NCBI RefSeq assembly: GCF_017873765.1
Contig: NZ_JAGGKP010000001.1
Span: forward strand, 1,302,001-1,366,000
DNA length: 64,000 nt
Origin: Paenibacillus sediminis
Lineage (GTDB): Bacteria; Bacillota; Bacilli; Paenibacillales; Paenibacillaceae
Reading direction: 5' to 3'
In this document: positions 44,964-52,872 of the stretch, piece after piece
Position numbering within the stretch: position 1 is the first letter of the stretch
Layout: every line of letters starts with the position of its first letter
Translations under genes and position numbers: made by a program
The notes under the pieces: model-generated
What the model saw: only the letters and a program-made list of their open reading frames with translations
Told to the model about the DNA's origin: nothing
The model's database searches: none

Positions 44964-45350
44964 TTAAAAGGCGTTCTTGATATGATCCAAAGACTGAACA
45001 TGCAAATCGTGACTCAACATGACGGCTACTGCGTCAAATTGAATCGGCCGATTAGACAGATGATTCATATGTAAATAAACAGCGGCTGTGTCTCTAACTT
45101 GTTTTATTTTACGAGGTGTAATGGATTCAGCGGGTGTACCATAAGCAGACGCTCCACTTCTACTCCGTACCTCAACAAAGATAAGCGTGTCACCCATTTG
45201 AGCAATAATATCGATTTCACCGCTTCGACAGCGCCAATTTCTTGCCAAGATATGATATCCTTGACTCTCCAGGTACTGAGCTGCCGCTTCTTCTGCGGCT
45301 TGGCCCTTCTGTTTACGGTTGTCCCTTTTACGTGCCCCACCTTCAGTCAA
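44964..45350 (-). CDS. yraN: YraN family (UPF0102) nuclease-fold protein
   Basis: A 128-residue protein of the YraN/UPF0102 family, with an endonuclease-like core. The N-terminal RKQKGQAAEEAAAQYLESQG is followed by NWRCRSGEIDIIAQMGDTLI and FVEVRSR. The Asp and Glu of the PD-(D/E)XK-like core are present, with Arg in place of the commoner Lys. The biological role of the family is unknown. TTG start with AAGGGGG seven bases upstream, overlapping the end of the YlqH-type gene by eight bases. Convergent with comM. Confidence 0.9.
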   Translation of the reverse strand: MTEGGARKRDNRKQKGQAAEEAAAQYLESQGYHILARNWRCRSGEIDIIAQMGDTLIFVEVRSRSGASAYGTPAESITPRKIKQVRDTAAVYLHMNHLSNRPIQFDAVAVMLSHDLHVQSLDHIKNAF

Positions 45351-45651
45351 GTTCTAACCCCCTTACTCCCGCCAATCGATCGGACCTATAAATATACGTT
45401 AGCACTTCAGCCACAAGACTGTATAATTCCGGCGGAATTTGCTGATCCAAATCAAGCTTAGAGAGTACTTCAACAAGCGCTGGGTCTTCCTGTATGGGGA
45501 CCCCGCTTTCCATTGCTTTACCCAGAATGACCTCGGCAATCCGTCCCTTCCCTTTAGCAACAACGACTGGGGCGTCATTTTCTGTAGGATTGTATTTGAG
45601 CGCGACTGCTTTCTTGATAGAATATGGCTGCTTCTGCGACCCCTCACTCAT
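45343..45651 (-). CDS. ylqH: Free-standing FlhB C-terminal homologue (YlqH/FhlB type)
   Basis: A 102-residue cytoplasmic protein that aligns with the part of FlhB after the autocleavage site: VALKYNPTENDAPVVVAKG against VAIKYDGTQMDAPQIIAKG in FlhB, and PPELYSLVAEVLTYIYRSD against PADLFQAVAEVLAYVYK. The NPTH cleavage motif and the membrane domain are absent, so it resembles the already cleaved C-terminal fragment. Orphan proteins of this type are known in other bacteria. Its ATG overlaps the stop of the FliK-like gene (ATGA), so translation of the two is likely coupled. Confidence 0.9.
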   Translation of the reverse strand: MSEGSQKQPYSIKKAVALKYNPTENDAPVVVAKGKGRIAEVILGKAMESGVPIQEDPALVEVLSKLDLDQQIPPELYSLVAEVLTYIYRSDRLAGVRGLELD

Positions 45652-47705
45652 ATCCGAAAATCCACTCCTTTGTAACGATCAGGTGCATACGCTGTAGCCG
45701 GACTCTCATCACTCAGCTGAGCGGCTCCCTCACTCCGCTGAGGCAGCGGCTCTGTTCTAAGCGATGAGAGCTGATATCCAACACCTTCTAGAGCACTCGA
45801 AATTTCCTCCCGTCGATCTTCCAGCAAGGGCGCTACCCAATCTTGATCATTGTACACTTTAAGCGACACAATTTTATCAACAACTTGTACATCGACAAGG
45901 GTATTCCCTAGATTCTTCATATCTAAATCGAACCATAGATGACAATTCGACGGATCCAGTTCACCGTGTTTCCCGCGACGTGATTGAATGTGAATGGAAG
46001 CTGTCTTGCTTCCGTCAGGACCTTCCAATGGAATGAAAAAAGTAACCTGCGCAAATGGCGCCGTACGATCTGTCGTTAAGAGCAATTGCTGTCCTGTCAA
46101 TTGTCCTACCAGCTGCTCAGCAGCATTTTTTAGCTGTGGCGGCACGTCATCGGACTGTAGAACCTGCAGCAGCAATCCCTTTAACGTCGTTTGCACGTCT
46201 TGCGGTTTCGGTGATCCATCTGGTGATGTAGTTGCAGCGGCTGAGCTGAGCTGTACGTCTTGTATTTGATTGCGTACTGCATTTAATTTCAAGTCACGAA
46301 CCTCTGCACCCTCCGCACTTGGATTGAGCGGCAGTGTCTGAGCTTCAGATGTAGGTGCCGCGCCTTCCTGTGTCCTAGTTGAAGATTGTGTGTGTGCTGG
46401 CGGGTTACTTTGGGCACCAGAGCCGTTTAGGACAGCTTGCCCAGCTAAACCTTGAGCAGGCAGCGTTTCAGACTGAACTGTAAGACCTGCGGCGGATTGT
46501 GCTGTTGCCGTTGTACCTGTAGGCTGTGCTGTTGCTGATGCTGTGGTACTTGTGGGCTGTGCTGCTACATTAGGCTGCGGGAGCACAGCAGCAGCAGTCT
46601 CCTCCGGCGACGTAGCCGCAGCAGCCTGCGCCGGCTGCGGCGCTGCGCTTGCCGGCGTCCCTGCGGTCGCCGGCGCCTGCGGCGGTGCCGCGGCGAGCTG
46701 CTGCGCCGCCGCGCGCACCACCTGCTGCTCGTGCTCCGCACCGAGCAGCTTCAAGACGCGCCCCACCCAGGACTCGCTGTCCTGGGTGCTGGGCGCGCCT
46801 GGCGAAGGGCTCTGCGCCCCTTCGCCATCTCCGTGCGCCGCCGCGGGCACCGGCGGCGCAGCTCCAGCGGCGGCCGAGCCAGCGGCGGCGGCCTGCCCTG
46901 CCCGTGCGGTGCCCCCCGCTTGCGGGGCACCGGCCATAGCGAGCGTGCTGCGCAGCTCGCCCAGCACGCTCTGCAGCTTCGTAAGCAGCTGTGCACCGTC
47001 TGCGGTGATGCTTGCTTTAGCTGCAGCACCACCAACCTCTTGGCCCGTCACAGCTGCTTTTCCACTAGCTCTATTCGCTTCAGGTGCATCCTTTTGCGGA
47101 GAAAAATCACCTTGCACCAACAGGCCTGTGACTTGCTCTTCTAAATTCGCAATCAACTGATGAAGCGGCGGTCCGAAGACAGCTTGATGTAATCCTTTTA
47201 CCGTCTCAGCCGTAATTGGCAGCCCGCGGTTTAACGCAATGGCTGCAGATTGAATCCAATTTTGAGCCGAGACCGATGAAGGCTTTTGACTTAAAACTTG
47301 CTGAATGATCGTGACATTCTCTTTCGTGAGCGGGATGCCGCTTTGCTGCATCAGCTTAATCATCTCACGATTTTCTTTCGTATCTGATAGCCCTACGGCT
47401 TTGAGCACATCTGTCATGGAAGAGCCGGGAATCGGCATGTTCGAATCAGCTAACGGTTTTAGAACGATCGTGCCGCCATCGCCTGCAGGCTGCACTTGCA
47501 GAAGCGTCGACTGCCCTTTCTCCAGTGGAGTTTCAAGCTTCGCTTTTACTTGTACCCCCTGAATTTGGACCACCGCTTCCATTCCATCATCCGACACCTG
47601 TTGAACAACGCCGCGGACTACCTGTCCTGTCTTCAATTCTAGTTGCTTCGACTCTCCAGGTTTACTATCGCCAAGCAGTCCCCGAATCAATGATCCGATG
47701 TTCAC
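45648..47705 (-). CDS. Large FliK-like protein (YlqG position)
   Basis: A 685-residue protein. The N-terminal part (to about 150) has KTGQVVRGVVQQVSDDGMEA and ITAETVKGLHQAVFG. A very Ala/Pro/Gln/Gly-rich middle follows (about 220-460). The C-terminal domain (about 540-650) resembles the FliK hook-length control domain (IHIQSRRGKHGELDPSNCHL ... GNTLVDVQVVDKIVSLKVY). The GTG start has GGAGGG seven bases upstream. It holds the place of B. subtilis ylqG next to ylqH. About 280 bp of its middle (46690-46971) is extremely GC-rich and built of inverted repeats. The function is not established. Confidence 0.82.
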   Translation of the reverse strand: MNIGSLIRGLLGDSKPGESKQLELKTGQVVRGVVQQVSDDGMEAVVQIQGVQVKAKLETPLEKGQSTLLQVQPAGDGGTIVLKPLADSNMPIPGSSMTDVLKAVGLSDTKENREMIKLMQQSGIPLTKENVTIIQQVLSQKPSSVSAQNWIQSAAIALNRGLPITAETVKGLHQAVFGPPLHQLIANLEEQVTGLLVQGDFSPQKDAPEANRASGKAAVTGQEVGGAAAKASITADGAQLLTKLQSVLGELRSTLAMAGAPQAGGTARAGQAAAAGSAAAGAAPPVPAAAHGDGEGAQSPSPGAPSTQDSESWVGRVLKLLGAEHEQQVVRAAAQQLAAAPPQAPATAGTPASAAPQPAQAAAATSPEETAAAVLPQPNVAAQPTSTTASATAQPTGTTATAQSAAGLTVQSETLPAQGLAGQAVLNGSGAQSNPPAHTQSSTRTQEGAAPTSEAQTLPLNPSAEGAEVRDLKLNAVRNQIQDVQLSSAAATTSPDGSPKPQDVQTTLKGLLLQVLQSDDVPPQLKNAAEQLVGQLTGQQLLLTTDRTAPFAQVTFFIPLEGPDGSKTASIHIQSRRGKHGELDPSNCHLWFDLDMKNLGNTLVDVQVVDKIVSLKVYNDQDWVAPLLEDRREEISSALEGVGYQLSSLRTEPLPQRSEGAAQLSDESPATAYAPDRYKGVDFRI
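46690..46971. repeat. Chain of inverted repeats inside the FliK-like gene
   Basis: Seven inverted repeats follow one another. Arms: 46690-46695/46704-46709; 46724-46731/46742-46749; 46757-46773/46779-46797 (17 pairs, one two-base bulge); 46801-46809/46818-46826; 46834-46843/46851-46860 (10 perfect); 46907-46915/46924-46932 (9 perfect); 46941-46950/46962-46971 (10 perfect). Loops are 5 to 11 bases. By my count 233 of the 300 bases at 46681-46980 are G or C. The reading frame stays open throughout (residues about 245-338). Confidence 0.85.
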
Positions 47706-47751
47706 AACTCATCCCTCCGTTTATTACATTCCCTTCTCTCTATATCGGCAA

Positions 47752-47778
47752 GAACCCGCCTTATTATAAGGCGGGTTC
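47752..47778 (-). terminator. Perfect hairpin between rnhB and the FliK-like gene
   Basis: GAACCCGCCTTA and TAAGGCGGGTTC form a perfect 12-base stem with a three-base loop, just after the rnhB stop. The trailing T tract is short (TTGCC), so it may be an inefficient terminator or an mRNA 3' stabiliser. Confidence 0.65.
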
Positions 47779-47782
47779 CTGT

Positions 47783-48412
47783 TTAAAATAATGTCTGCTG
47801 GACGGCTCCCAAATTGCCAAGAAAGCTTCTGCGATGCATCTTTGTTGGTCCGAGCGCTAAAATTTGTTCACGATGAAATTTGGTTGCGTAACCTTTATGT
47901 ATCGCAATCCCATACTCAGGATACATCGCCTCCCAAGCGCCTTTACAGAGCCGGTCCCTTGTCACCTTGGCTATGATGGAGGCAGCTGCGATCGACTGGC
48001 TGTTCGCGTCTCCTTTAATAATTGCCAGCTGGGGAATGGAACTGTCTACTTTCTCCGCATCAATGAGCAAATAATCCGGAGTCACTTCAAGCTCTTCTAA
48101 CGCCTTCTTCATGGCAAGACGCGCTGCCTGTTTAATATTGATTCGATCAATCGTTTCCGCGTCAACGTACCCAACACCCACCGCGAGTGCCTTCTCCATA
48201 ATGATGTCATAGAGCATTTCACGTTTCTTTTCCGTAAGCTTCTTCGAATCATTAATCCCTTCAATTTCGAGACCCACGGGTAAAATAACCGCAGCCGCGA
48301 CCACATCTCCAAACAAACAGCCTCTGCCGACTTCATCTATGCCCGCCACATAGCGATAAGATTGCTCCCAGCATTCCTGCTCATATATTAACAAATGATT
48401 TTGATTTTCCAT
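47783..48412 (-). CDS. rnhB: Ribonuclease HII
   Basis: RNase HII, 209 residues, removes RNA from RNA-DNA hybrids, including single ribonucleotides. Metal-binding core: YVAGIDEVGRGCLFGDVVAA near residue 25, then DYLLIDAE and KGDANSQSIAAASIIAKVTRD. The ATG at 48410-48412 (MENQNHLLIYEQE) follows AGGAGGTAA at about ten bases; the longer frame from TTG 48451 would contain this ribosome binding site. It lies between rbgA and the FliK-like gene. Confidence 0.95.
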   Translation of the reverse strand: MENQNHLLIYEQECWEQSYRYVAGIDEVGRGCLFGDVVAAAVILPVGLEIEGINDSKKLTEKKREMLYDIIMEKALAVGVGYVDAETIDRINIKQAARLAMKKALEELEVTPDYLLIDAEKVDSSIPQLAIIKGDANSQSIAAASIIAKVTRDRLCKGAWEAMYPEYGIAIHKGYATKFHREQILALGPTKMHRRSFLGNLGAVQQTLF

Positions 48413-48537
48413 TTCGTATGTATTACCTCCTGCCCATGAAGACAAATCCAATTCTCTGATGCCTATTACGTCATCTTCAAAAGTTTACTACACAAACCGA
48501 AGATGGTCATTCTTTTTCTATACACTTAATCTGCTCA

Positions 48538-48584
48538 CAAAAAAAGCTGTTTCCGAGCGCGAGTGCACTCAGAACACAGCCTTC
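48538..48584 (-). terminator. Terminator after rbgA
   Basis: On the minus strand AAGGCTGTGTTCTGAG pairs with CTCGGAAACAGCTTT (with G-U pairs), followed by a run of seven T. It ends the lepB-rbgA unit; the region 48452-48537 before rnhB shows no other strong feature. Confidence 0.85.
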
Positions 48585-48611
48585 TGCCAATCGTTATTAA
48601 ATCAACATCTA

Positions 48612-49475
48612 TTAATAAGGAGCTTCAATGGAAATGCGTCCCAGTTTGCCCGCGCGAAGTTCTCGTAAAAAGATTAAAGAAGCTTTTTCTAGGTCAATAC
48701 GACCACCGCTCATAATACATCCTCTCTTACGGCCGATCGCTTCCATCACTTCTACGATTTCATCTGGGTTTTCAAAATCTTGCGGCCTTTTCTGCAGATC
48801 AAAACGTTCTGCCATTTGCGGCCAATAATATTGAGAAAGATATTTTACTGCAAAGAATGCAACATCCTCTACGTTCAAAATTTCTTCCTTAATTGCACCG
48901 GTAACCGCAAGGCGATAACCAACATTCTGATCTTCGAATTTGGGCCACAAAATACCCGGCGTATCTAGCAGCTCCATCTCTGAGCCCACTTTAATCCACT
49001 GTTGACCTTTGGTCACACCAGGTCGATCGCCTGTAGCCGCAATATTGCGTCCTGCAAGCCGATTAATGAGTGTCGACTTGCCTACATTAGGAATGCCTAC
49101 AATCAGCGCTCGAATCGCTCGTGGATTCATGCCTTTCGCAATCTGCCGGTCGATCTTTTCTTTAAGCAACAGTTTAGCTTGATTTGGAATATCTTTTACC
49201 CCATATCCGGAATAAGCATCAATCGGAAAGGCAGTTACTCCTTCTTTTTTAAAATACTCCACCCATTGCTTCGTCACTTCAGGGTCCGCTAAATCCGCCT
49301 TATTCATGACGATCATTCGCGGTTTTTCTTGCAAAATCTCATCAATCATCGGGTTCCGGCTTGAAAGGGGCAGTCTGGCATCGATCAGCTCTATCACTAC
49401 ATCAATCAGTTTCAGCTTCTCCTGAATTTGCCGACGCGCCTTCGTCATATGACCGGGGAACCATTGAATCGTCAT
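48612..49475 (-). CDS. rbgA: Ribosome biogenesis GTPase RbgA (YlqF)
   Basis: RbgA, 287 residues, a circularly permuted GTPase needed for late 50S subunit assembly. The permuted order is visible: G4 MNKADLAD near residue 58, then G1 [16 protein letters not shown] near 122, then G3 DTPGILWP. The N-terminal [17 protein letters not shown] is diagnostic, and the C-terminal ANTAR-like RNA-binding region is present. ATG with GAGGTGA upstream. It is 28 bases after lepB, so co-transcribed. Confidence 0.97.
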   Translation of the reverse strand: MTIQWFPGHMTKARRQIQEKLKLIDVVIELIDARLPLSSRNPMIDEILQEKPRMIVMNKADLADPEVTKQWVEYFKKEGVTAFPIDAYSGYGVKDIPNQAKLLLKEKIDRQIAKGMNPRAIRALIVGIPNVGKSTLINRLAGRNIAATGDRPGVTKGQQWIKVGSEMELLDTPGILWPKFEDQNVGYRLAVTGAIKEEILNVEDVAFFAVKYLSQYYWPQMAERFDLQKRPQDFENPDEIVEVMEAIGRKRGCIMSGGRIDLEKASLIFLRELRAGKLGRISIEAPY

Positions 49476-49503
49476 CTATCTATTCACCTCAAATTGTGCC
49501 GCT

Positions 49504-50118
49504 TCAGTAATTATGCTTAATTAGTTCCATATCGTCCACCGGCCAGAAAATAACATCTGCACGGCCTACAATATCTTTGAAAGGTACGTATCCAATCATA
49601 CGGCTGTCTGTACTATTGGAACGGTTATCCCCCATCACAAATAAATGGCCTTCAGGGACTTTCCCTTCTGGAAAATCGCGATTGTTGTATTGTTCGCCAT
49701 TCGCATGCGCTGCATCAATCGCCTTTTTGATATACGGTTCGTCGATTACTTTACCATTTACCGTAACCGTGTCACCTACCACTTTTACTGTATCACCTGG
49801 GAGTCCAATGACACGTTTTATAAAGTCCCGGCCTTCTGAAGGTACATGGAACACAATCACTTCCCCGCGCTTAGGCTCACGGATATCATAAATGATTTTA
49901 TTTACGATAAGTCGCTCTCCAGTATGAAAATTAGGCTGCATGGAAGGTCCATCTACAATAAACGGTGCAAACAATAGCCAGCGAATGATCACAACGAGCA
50001 CGAACGCAATAATAATTGCTTTGAGCCATTCAATCAATTCATTTTTAGGCTTCTTTGATGCTTGCTCTTGGTTTGATTCCACTTTATCCAAGCTCTCTGC
50101 TTCAACATTTTGTTCCAT
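49504..50118 (-). CDS. lepB: Signal peptidase I
   Basis: Type I signal peptidase, 204 residues, cleaves signal peptides on the outer face of the membrane. One N-terminal TM helix (about 33-51), the catalytic Ser59 in VDGPSMQPNF and the general-base Lys101 in GRDFIKRVIGLPGD, then GDNRSNSTDSR. It is the Gram-positive SipS-like size, with one anchor. ATG with AGAGGAC upstream. Located between rplS and rbgA, as in related genomes. Paenibacilli often carry several paralogues. Confidence 0.95.
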   Translation of the reverse strand: MEQNVEAESLDKVESNQEQASKKPKNELIEWLKAIIIAFVLVVIIRWLLFAPFIVDGPSMQPNFHTGERLIVNKIIYDIREPKRGEVIVFHVPSEGRDFIKRVIGLPGDTVKVVGDTVTVNGKVIDEPYIKKAIDAAHANGEQYNNRDFPEGKVPEGHLFVMGDNRSNSTDSRMIGYVPFKDIVGRADVIFWPVDDMELIKHNY

Positions 50119-50165
50119 AGATGGCTGTCCTCTCTTCTATATCATTTCACACGATTCTTAAATTC

Positions 50166-50171
50166 ATTATA
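50166..50171 (-). promoter_or_regulatory. Possible -10 element of lepB-rbgA
   Basis: A perfect TATAAT on the minus strand, with transcription predicted to start about 40 bases before lepB. No acceptable -35 is found at 16-18 bases, so this is tentative. The rest of the gap 50172-50310 shows nothing recognisable. Confidence 0.3.
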
Positions 50172-50310
50172 TCGACTTTCCAGGTGCATTTTCCAGTCGT
50201 CAATATTGAATACCATCATAAACCATATATTGTAAATTGGCCTGAACATTTCAGACTGCCAATGATGTTCTGATTTAGTATGTACCATGTCATAGGTCTC
50301 TAAAAATAGC

Positions 50311-50336
50311 GAAAGGGGCTTGATGGCAAGCCCCCA
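50311..50336 (-). terminator. Terminator after rplS
   Basis: GGGGGCTTG and CAAGCCCC pair around a four-base loop on the minus strand. They are followed by TTTCGCTATTTTT. It begins about 17 bases after the rplS stop. Confidence 0.85.
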
Positions 50337-50353
50337 GATTCGTTATTAAACTA

Positions 50354-50698
50354 TTAGCGACGAACTTCTTTAATTCTCGCTGCTTTACCGCGAAGTTCAC
50401 GAAGATAGTACAGCTTCGCACGACGCACTTTACCACGGCGAGCCACTTCGATTTTATCGATTTTTGGCGAATGAAGCGGGAAAGTTCTTTCCACACCTAC
50501 ACCGTAAGAAATTTTACGAACTGTAAAAGTCTCACTGATGCCGCCACCACGACGCTTAATAACAACACCTTCAAACAACTGAATACGTTCGCGAGATCCC
50601 TCGATAACCTTAACGTACACTTTCAAAGTGTCACCAGGACGAAAGCTCGGAATATCTTTGCGAAGTTGTTCTTGCGTAATCGCTTGTACGATATTCAT
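50354..50698 (-). CDS. rplS: 50S ribosomal protein L19
   Basis: L19, 114 residues, at the subunit interface of the large ribosomal subunit. The family signature is clear: [40 protein letters not shown], and the basic C-terminus [23 protein letters not shown] with GGAGGGAG upstream. It has its own promoter, a structured leader and a terminator, so it is a single-gene unit although trmD is adjacent. Confidence 0.98.
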   Translation of the reverse strand: MNIVQAITQEQLRKDIPSFRPGDTLKVYVKVIEGSRERIQLFEGVVIKRRGGGISETFTVRKISYGVGVERTFPLHSPKIDKIEVARRGKVRRAKLYYLRELRGKAARIKEVRR

Positions 50699-50709
50699 CT
50701 AGGACTCCC

Positions 50710-50790
50710 TCCTTCCACAAGGTGTTCGTACGTCTCAGAAGAACCTTCTGTTCCCCTTCATCGTCCGCAGAGGACCACCGAATTCACAAC
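50710..50790 (-). promoter_or_regulatory. Structured rplS leader (candidate L19 leader RNA)
   Basis: Between the promoter and rplS lies a leader of about 90 nt with two clear hairpins: GTCC-tctgc-GGAC (50763-50775) and CAGAAG-gtt-CTTCTG (50736-50750). A further CCACAAGGTG element lies near the ribosome binding site. Firmicutes rplS genes commonly carry an autoregulatory L19 leader at this place. Assignment to that family needs a covariance search. Confidence 0.5.
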
Positions 50791-50797
50791 AAATTAA

Positions 50798-50826
50798 ATA
50801 CTACCACATTTATATATTCATAGCAA
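50798..50826 (-). promoter_or_regulatory. SigA-type promoter of rplS
   Basis: TTGCTA (50821-50826) and TAGTAT (50798-50803) are exactly 17 bases apart on the minus strand, with an extended -10 TGG. Confidence 0.6.
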
Positions 50827-50837
50827 GGAGAAGTTCA

Positions 50838-50879
50838 TAAAAAGCTCATATAAAACTTTTTTTTCAAAAGCAAAGAGCT
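50838..50879 (-). terminator. Probable terminator after trmD
   Basis: AGCTC (minus strand, start of stem) pairs with GAGCT, and an inner CTTTT/AAAAG pairing extends it. It is followed by TTTTTATG. The stem is AT-rich, so strength is uncertain. Confidence 0.55.
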
Positions 50880-50887
50880 GTTGCCGT

Positions 50888-51634
50888 TTATGATTTGTCA
50901 CTTTGCAGCTTTCTGAGCCACTCTCTTTCCTTATCAGTCAGCTCTGCCTCTTCTAACAATTCCGGTCTTCGCTCTAAAGTACGCAGCAAAGATTGCTGCC
51001 TGCGCCACGCTTCGATGTTCGCATGATGCCCTGACAAAAGCACATCCGGCACTTTCATTCCGCGAAATTCAGGTGGGCGAGTATAGTGCGGATATTCTAG
51101 AAGACCGGTACTAAACGAATCTGTCACTGCACTCGTCTCATTCCCTAGTACGCCAGGCAGCAAGCGAACAACACTATCGACAACAACCATTGCTGGAAGT
51201 TCGCCTCCAGTCAGCACATAATCGCCAATAGATAACTCGTCCGTCACCAGATGCTGGCGGATTCGCTCGTCATATCCCTCATAATGCCCGCAAATGAAAA
51301 TAAGATGCTCTTCTTTGGACAGTTCCTCTGCCTTCTTCTGCGTAAATGTCTCGCCTTGCGGGCACATCAATATAATACGCGGCGCGCTTTCTTGATCGGA
51401 GCGATTCGCCAGCAAATCCTCAACAGCTGTAAAAATCGGCTCCGGTTTAAGCACCATTCCACCGCCTCCGCCATAAGGTGTATCATCGACTGTCCCATGC
51501 TTATTGCCCGCATATTGCCGGAAATTAATCGCATTTAAGGATACAAGCCCTTTGTCCCTTGCTTTTCCAAGAATACTGGAACTGAACACGCCATCGAACA
51601 TTTCCGGAAACAACGTTAGTACATCGACTCTCAT
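50888..51634 (-). CDS. trmD: tRNA (guanine37-N1)-methyltransferase TrmD
   Basis: TrmD, 248 residues, methylates G37 next to the anticodon and prevents frameshifting. The SPOUT trefoil-knot signature is clear: [14 protein letters not shown] and [20 protein letters not shown], then [10 protein letters not shown]-terminal [20 protein letters not shown] is typical. The ATG is four bases after the rimM stop; its ribosome binding site is distant (AAGGG, about 13 bases), so coupling to rimM translation is likely. Confidence 0.98.
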   Translation of the reverse strand: MRVDVLTLFPEMFDGVFSSSILGKARDKGLVSLNAINFRQYAGNKHGTVDDTPYGGGGGMVLKPEPIFTAVEDLLANRSDQESAPRIILMCPQGETFTQKKAEELSKEEHLIFICGHYEGYDERIRQHLVTDELSIGDYVLTGGELPAMVVVDSVVRLLPGVLGNETSAVTDSFSTGLLEYPHYTRPPEFRGMKVPDVLLSGHHANIEAWRRQQSLLRTLERRPELLEEAELTDKEREWLRKLQSDKS

Positions 51635-51638
51635 TGTT

Positions 51639-52157
51639 TTACAACAGCCCTTCCATCAGATGAACTTTCACCAGCTGATCTGCCACATTCACATCTAAAA
51701 TGACGTCGTCAATGACAGGCAGGAGAATAGACTTACCGCTAGGTGTTTTTACGACCCAGACATCGTTCGCACCAGGCGTTAATATTTCTGTAATAACGCC
51801 TAGTTCCTCTCCCTCTTCACTAACGACGCGGCATCCGATAATTTCATGGAAATAGTACTCGCCTTCTTCTAAATCGACCGTCTGGTCCTTAGAAACTTTG
51901 ATCATCCAACCTTTGTACTTCTCGACATCATTGATGTTGTTATATTCCTTAAACTTCACGATGTACATGTTCTTATGAAGACGCGAGGACTCTACATGAA
52001 CAGGAATAATTTCCATCGTATCTGGATTAACAATTTGAAGCAAACTATTTTTGGCGAACCGAACATCCGGAAAATCGGTATGCGATAATATTTTCAGTTC
52101 TCCACGAATGCCATGCGTATTTACAATTTTCCCGACCGTTAATAGGGAATCAGACAT
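51639..52157 (-). CDS. rimM: Ribosome maturation factor RimM
   Basis: RimM, 172 residues, binds S19 and helps mature the 30S head. N-terminal [20 protein letters not shown] and the PRC-barrel part ([40 protein letters not shown]) are typical. ATG with GCAGGAGGC upstream. It has its own promoter and forms a unit with trmD. Identification is secure. Confidence 0.97.
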   Translation of the reverse strand: MSDSLLTVGKIVNTHGIRGELKILSHTDFPDVRFAKNSLLQIVNPDTMEIIPVHVESSRLHKNMYIVKFKEYNNINDVEKYKGWMIKVSKDQTVDLEEGEYYFHEIIGCRVVSEEGEELGVITEILTPGANDVWVVKTPSGKSILLPVIDDVILDVNVADQLVKVHLMEGLL

Positions 52158-52211
52158 AAATGCCTCCTGCGTACATTTTTTATAAGTATATATGCTGTTT
52201 CTATATATGAT

Positions 52212-52240
52212 CTTCTAATGAAGTGATTTGATTCAGTCAA
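52212..52240 (-). promoter_or_regulatory. Promoter of rimM-trmD
   Basis: On the minus strand TTGACT (52235-52240) and TAGAAG (52212-52217) are 17 bases apart. They lie directly after the khpA terminator, so rimM-trmD is separately transcribed. Confidence 0.55.
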
Positions 52241-52261
52241 GGAGAAGCCGTTTTCCGTACG

Positions 52262-52297
52262 AAAAAGGGCTAGGACATTCATCCTAACCCCCTTTTC
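52262..52297 (-). terminator. Terminator after khpA
   Basis: GGGTTAGGA and TCCTAGCCC pair perfectly around a six-base loop and are followed by TTTTTC on the minus strand. It ends the ylxM-ffh-rpsP-khpA unit. Confidence 0.9.
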
Positions 52298-52312
52298 TTA
52301 TATCATTATCAC

Positions 52313-52543
52313 CTAAGATATGATATCAACGGTAACCCGTTTATCCATTTTCACTGCTGCCGATGTGACAACTGTGCGAAGCGCTTTGGCGATCCGCCCT
52401 TGCTTACCGATCACTTTTCCTACATCATCAGGATGAACGGATAATTCGTACACGATAAGGTGGTCTTTCTCCACCACGTTCACACGCACATCTTCCGGAT
52501 GATCGACTAAAGCTTTAGCAATTACGCCGACCAATTGTTCCAT
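52313..52543 (-). CDS. khpA: KH-domain RNA-binding protein KhpA (YlqC)
   Basis: A 76-residue single KH-domain protein. With KhpB it forms an RNA chaperone dimer linked to cell elongation and division in streptococci. The KH signature DDVGKVIGKQGRIAKALRTV (GxxG as GKQG) is visible, and MEQLVGVIAKALVDHPEDV starts the protein. ATG with GGAGGGTTT upstream. It lies between rpsP and rimM, as in B. subtilis. Confidence 0.95.
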   Translation of the reverse strand: MEQLVGVIAKALVDHPEDVRVNVVEKDHLIVYELSVHPDDVGKVIGKQGRIAKALRTVVTSAAVKMDKRVTVDIIS

Positions 52544-52565
52544 AGGAAACCCTCCGAATCAGCAA

Positions 52566-52838
52566 TTATTTCTGGTACTTAAGCTCATGGAATTTCTTCA
52601 TTACACCCGCGTCGCTAAGCAAGTTGCGGACAGTGTCAGATGCTTGCGCACCGTTTTGAAGCCATTTGAGCGCTTTTTCTTCATCGATTTTAACTACTGC
52701 TGGTTGTGCAACCGGGTTGTAGTAACCGATTTCCTCGATAAAGCGACCATCACGAGGGGAACGGGAATCAGATACCACTACGCGATAAAATGGAGCTTTA
52801 TGAGCACCCATACGTTTTAAACGAATACGAACTGCCAC
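52566..52838 (-). CDS. rpsP: 30S ribosomal protein S16
   Basis: S16, 90 residues, needed for 30S assembly. The N-terminal [38 protein letters not shown] and [18 protein letters not shown] are diagnostic. GTG start with GGAGGTGA upstream. It lies between ffh and khpA. Confidence 0.98.
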   Translation of the reverse strand: MAVRIRLKRMGAHKAPFYRVVVSDSRSPRDGRFIEEIGYYNPVAQPAVVKIDEEKALKWLQNGAQASDTVRNLLSDAGVMKKFHELKYQK

Positions 52839-52872
52839 GAAAATTCACCTCCTTCAATGTAATCAGTATGGT

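Noticed and set aside
46543-47160. Plus-strand open frame of 205 codons (Ala/Cys-rich) opposite the FliK-like gene
   Set aside because: It is the shadow of a GC-rich, low-complexity coding region on the minus strand. It has no domain, and the minus-strand frame has a full-length protein with a recognisable C-terminal domain.
44964-47705. yraN, ylqH-type gene and FliK-like gene as a new defence or secretion system
   Set aside because: All three are known core-genome families of Bacillales at a conserved position; only the switch-pair idea was kept as a finding.
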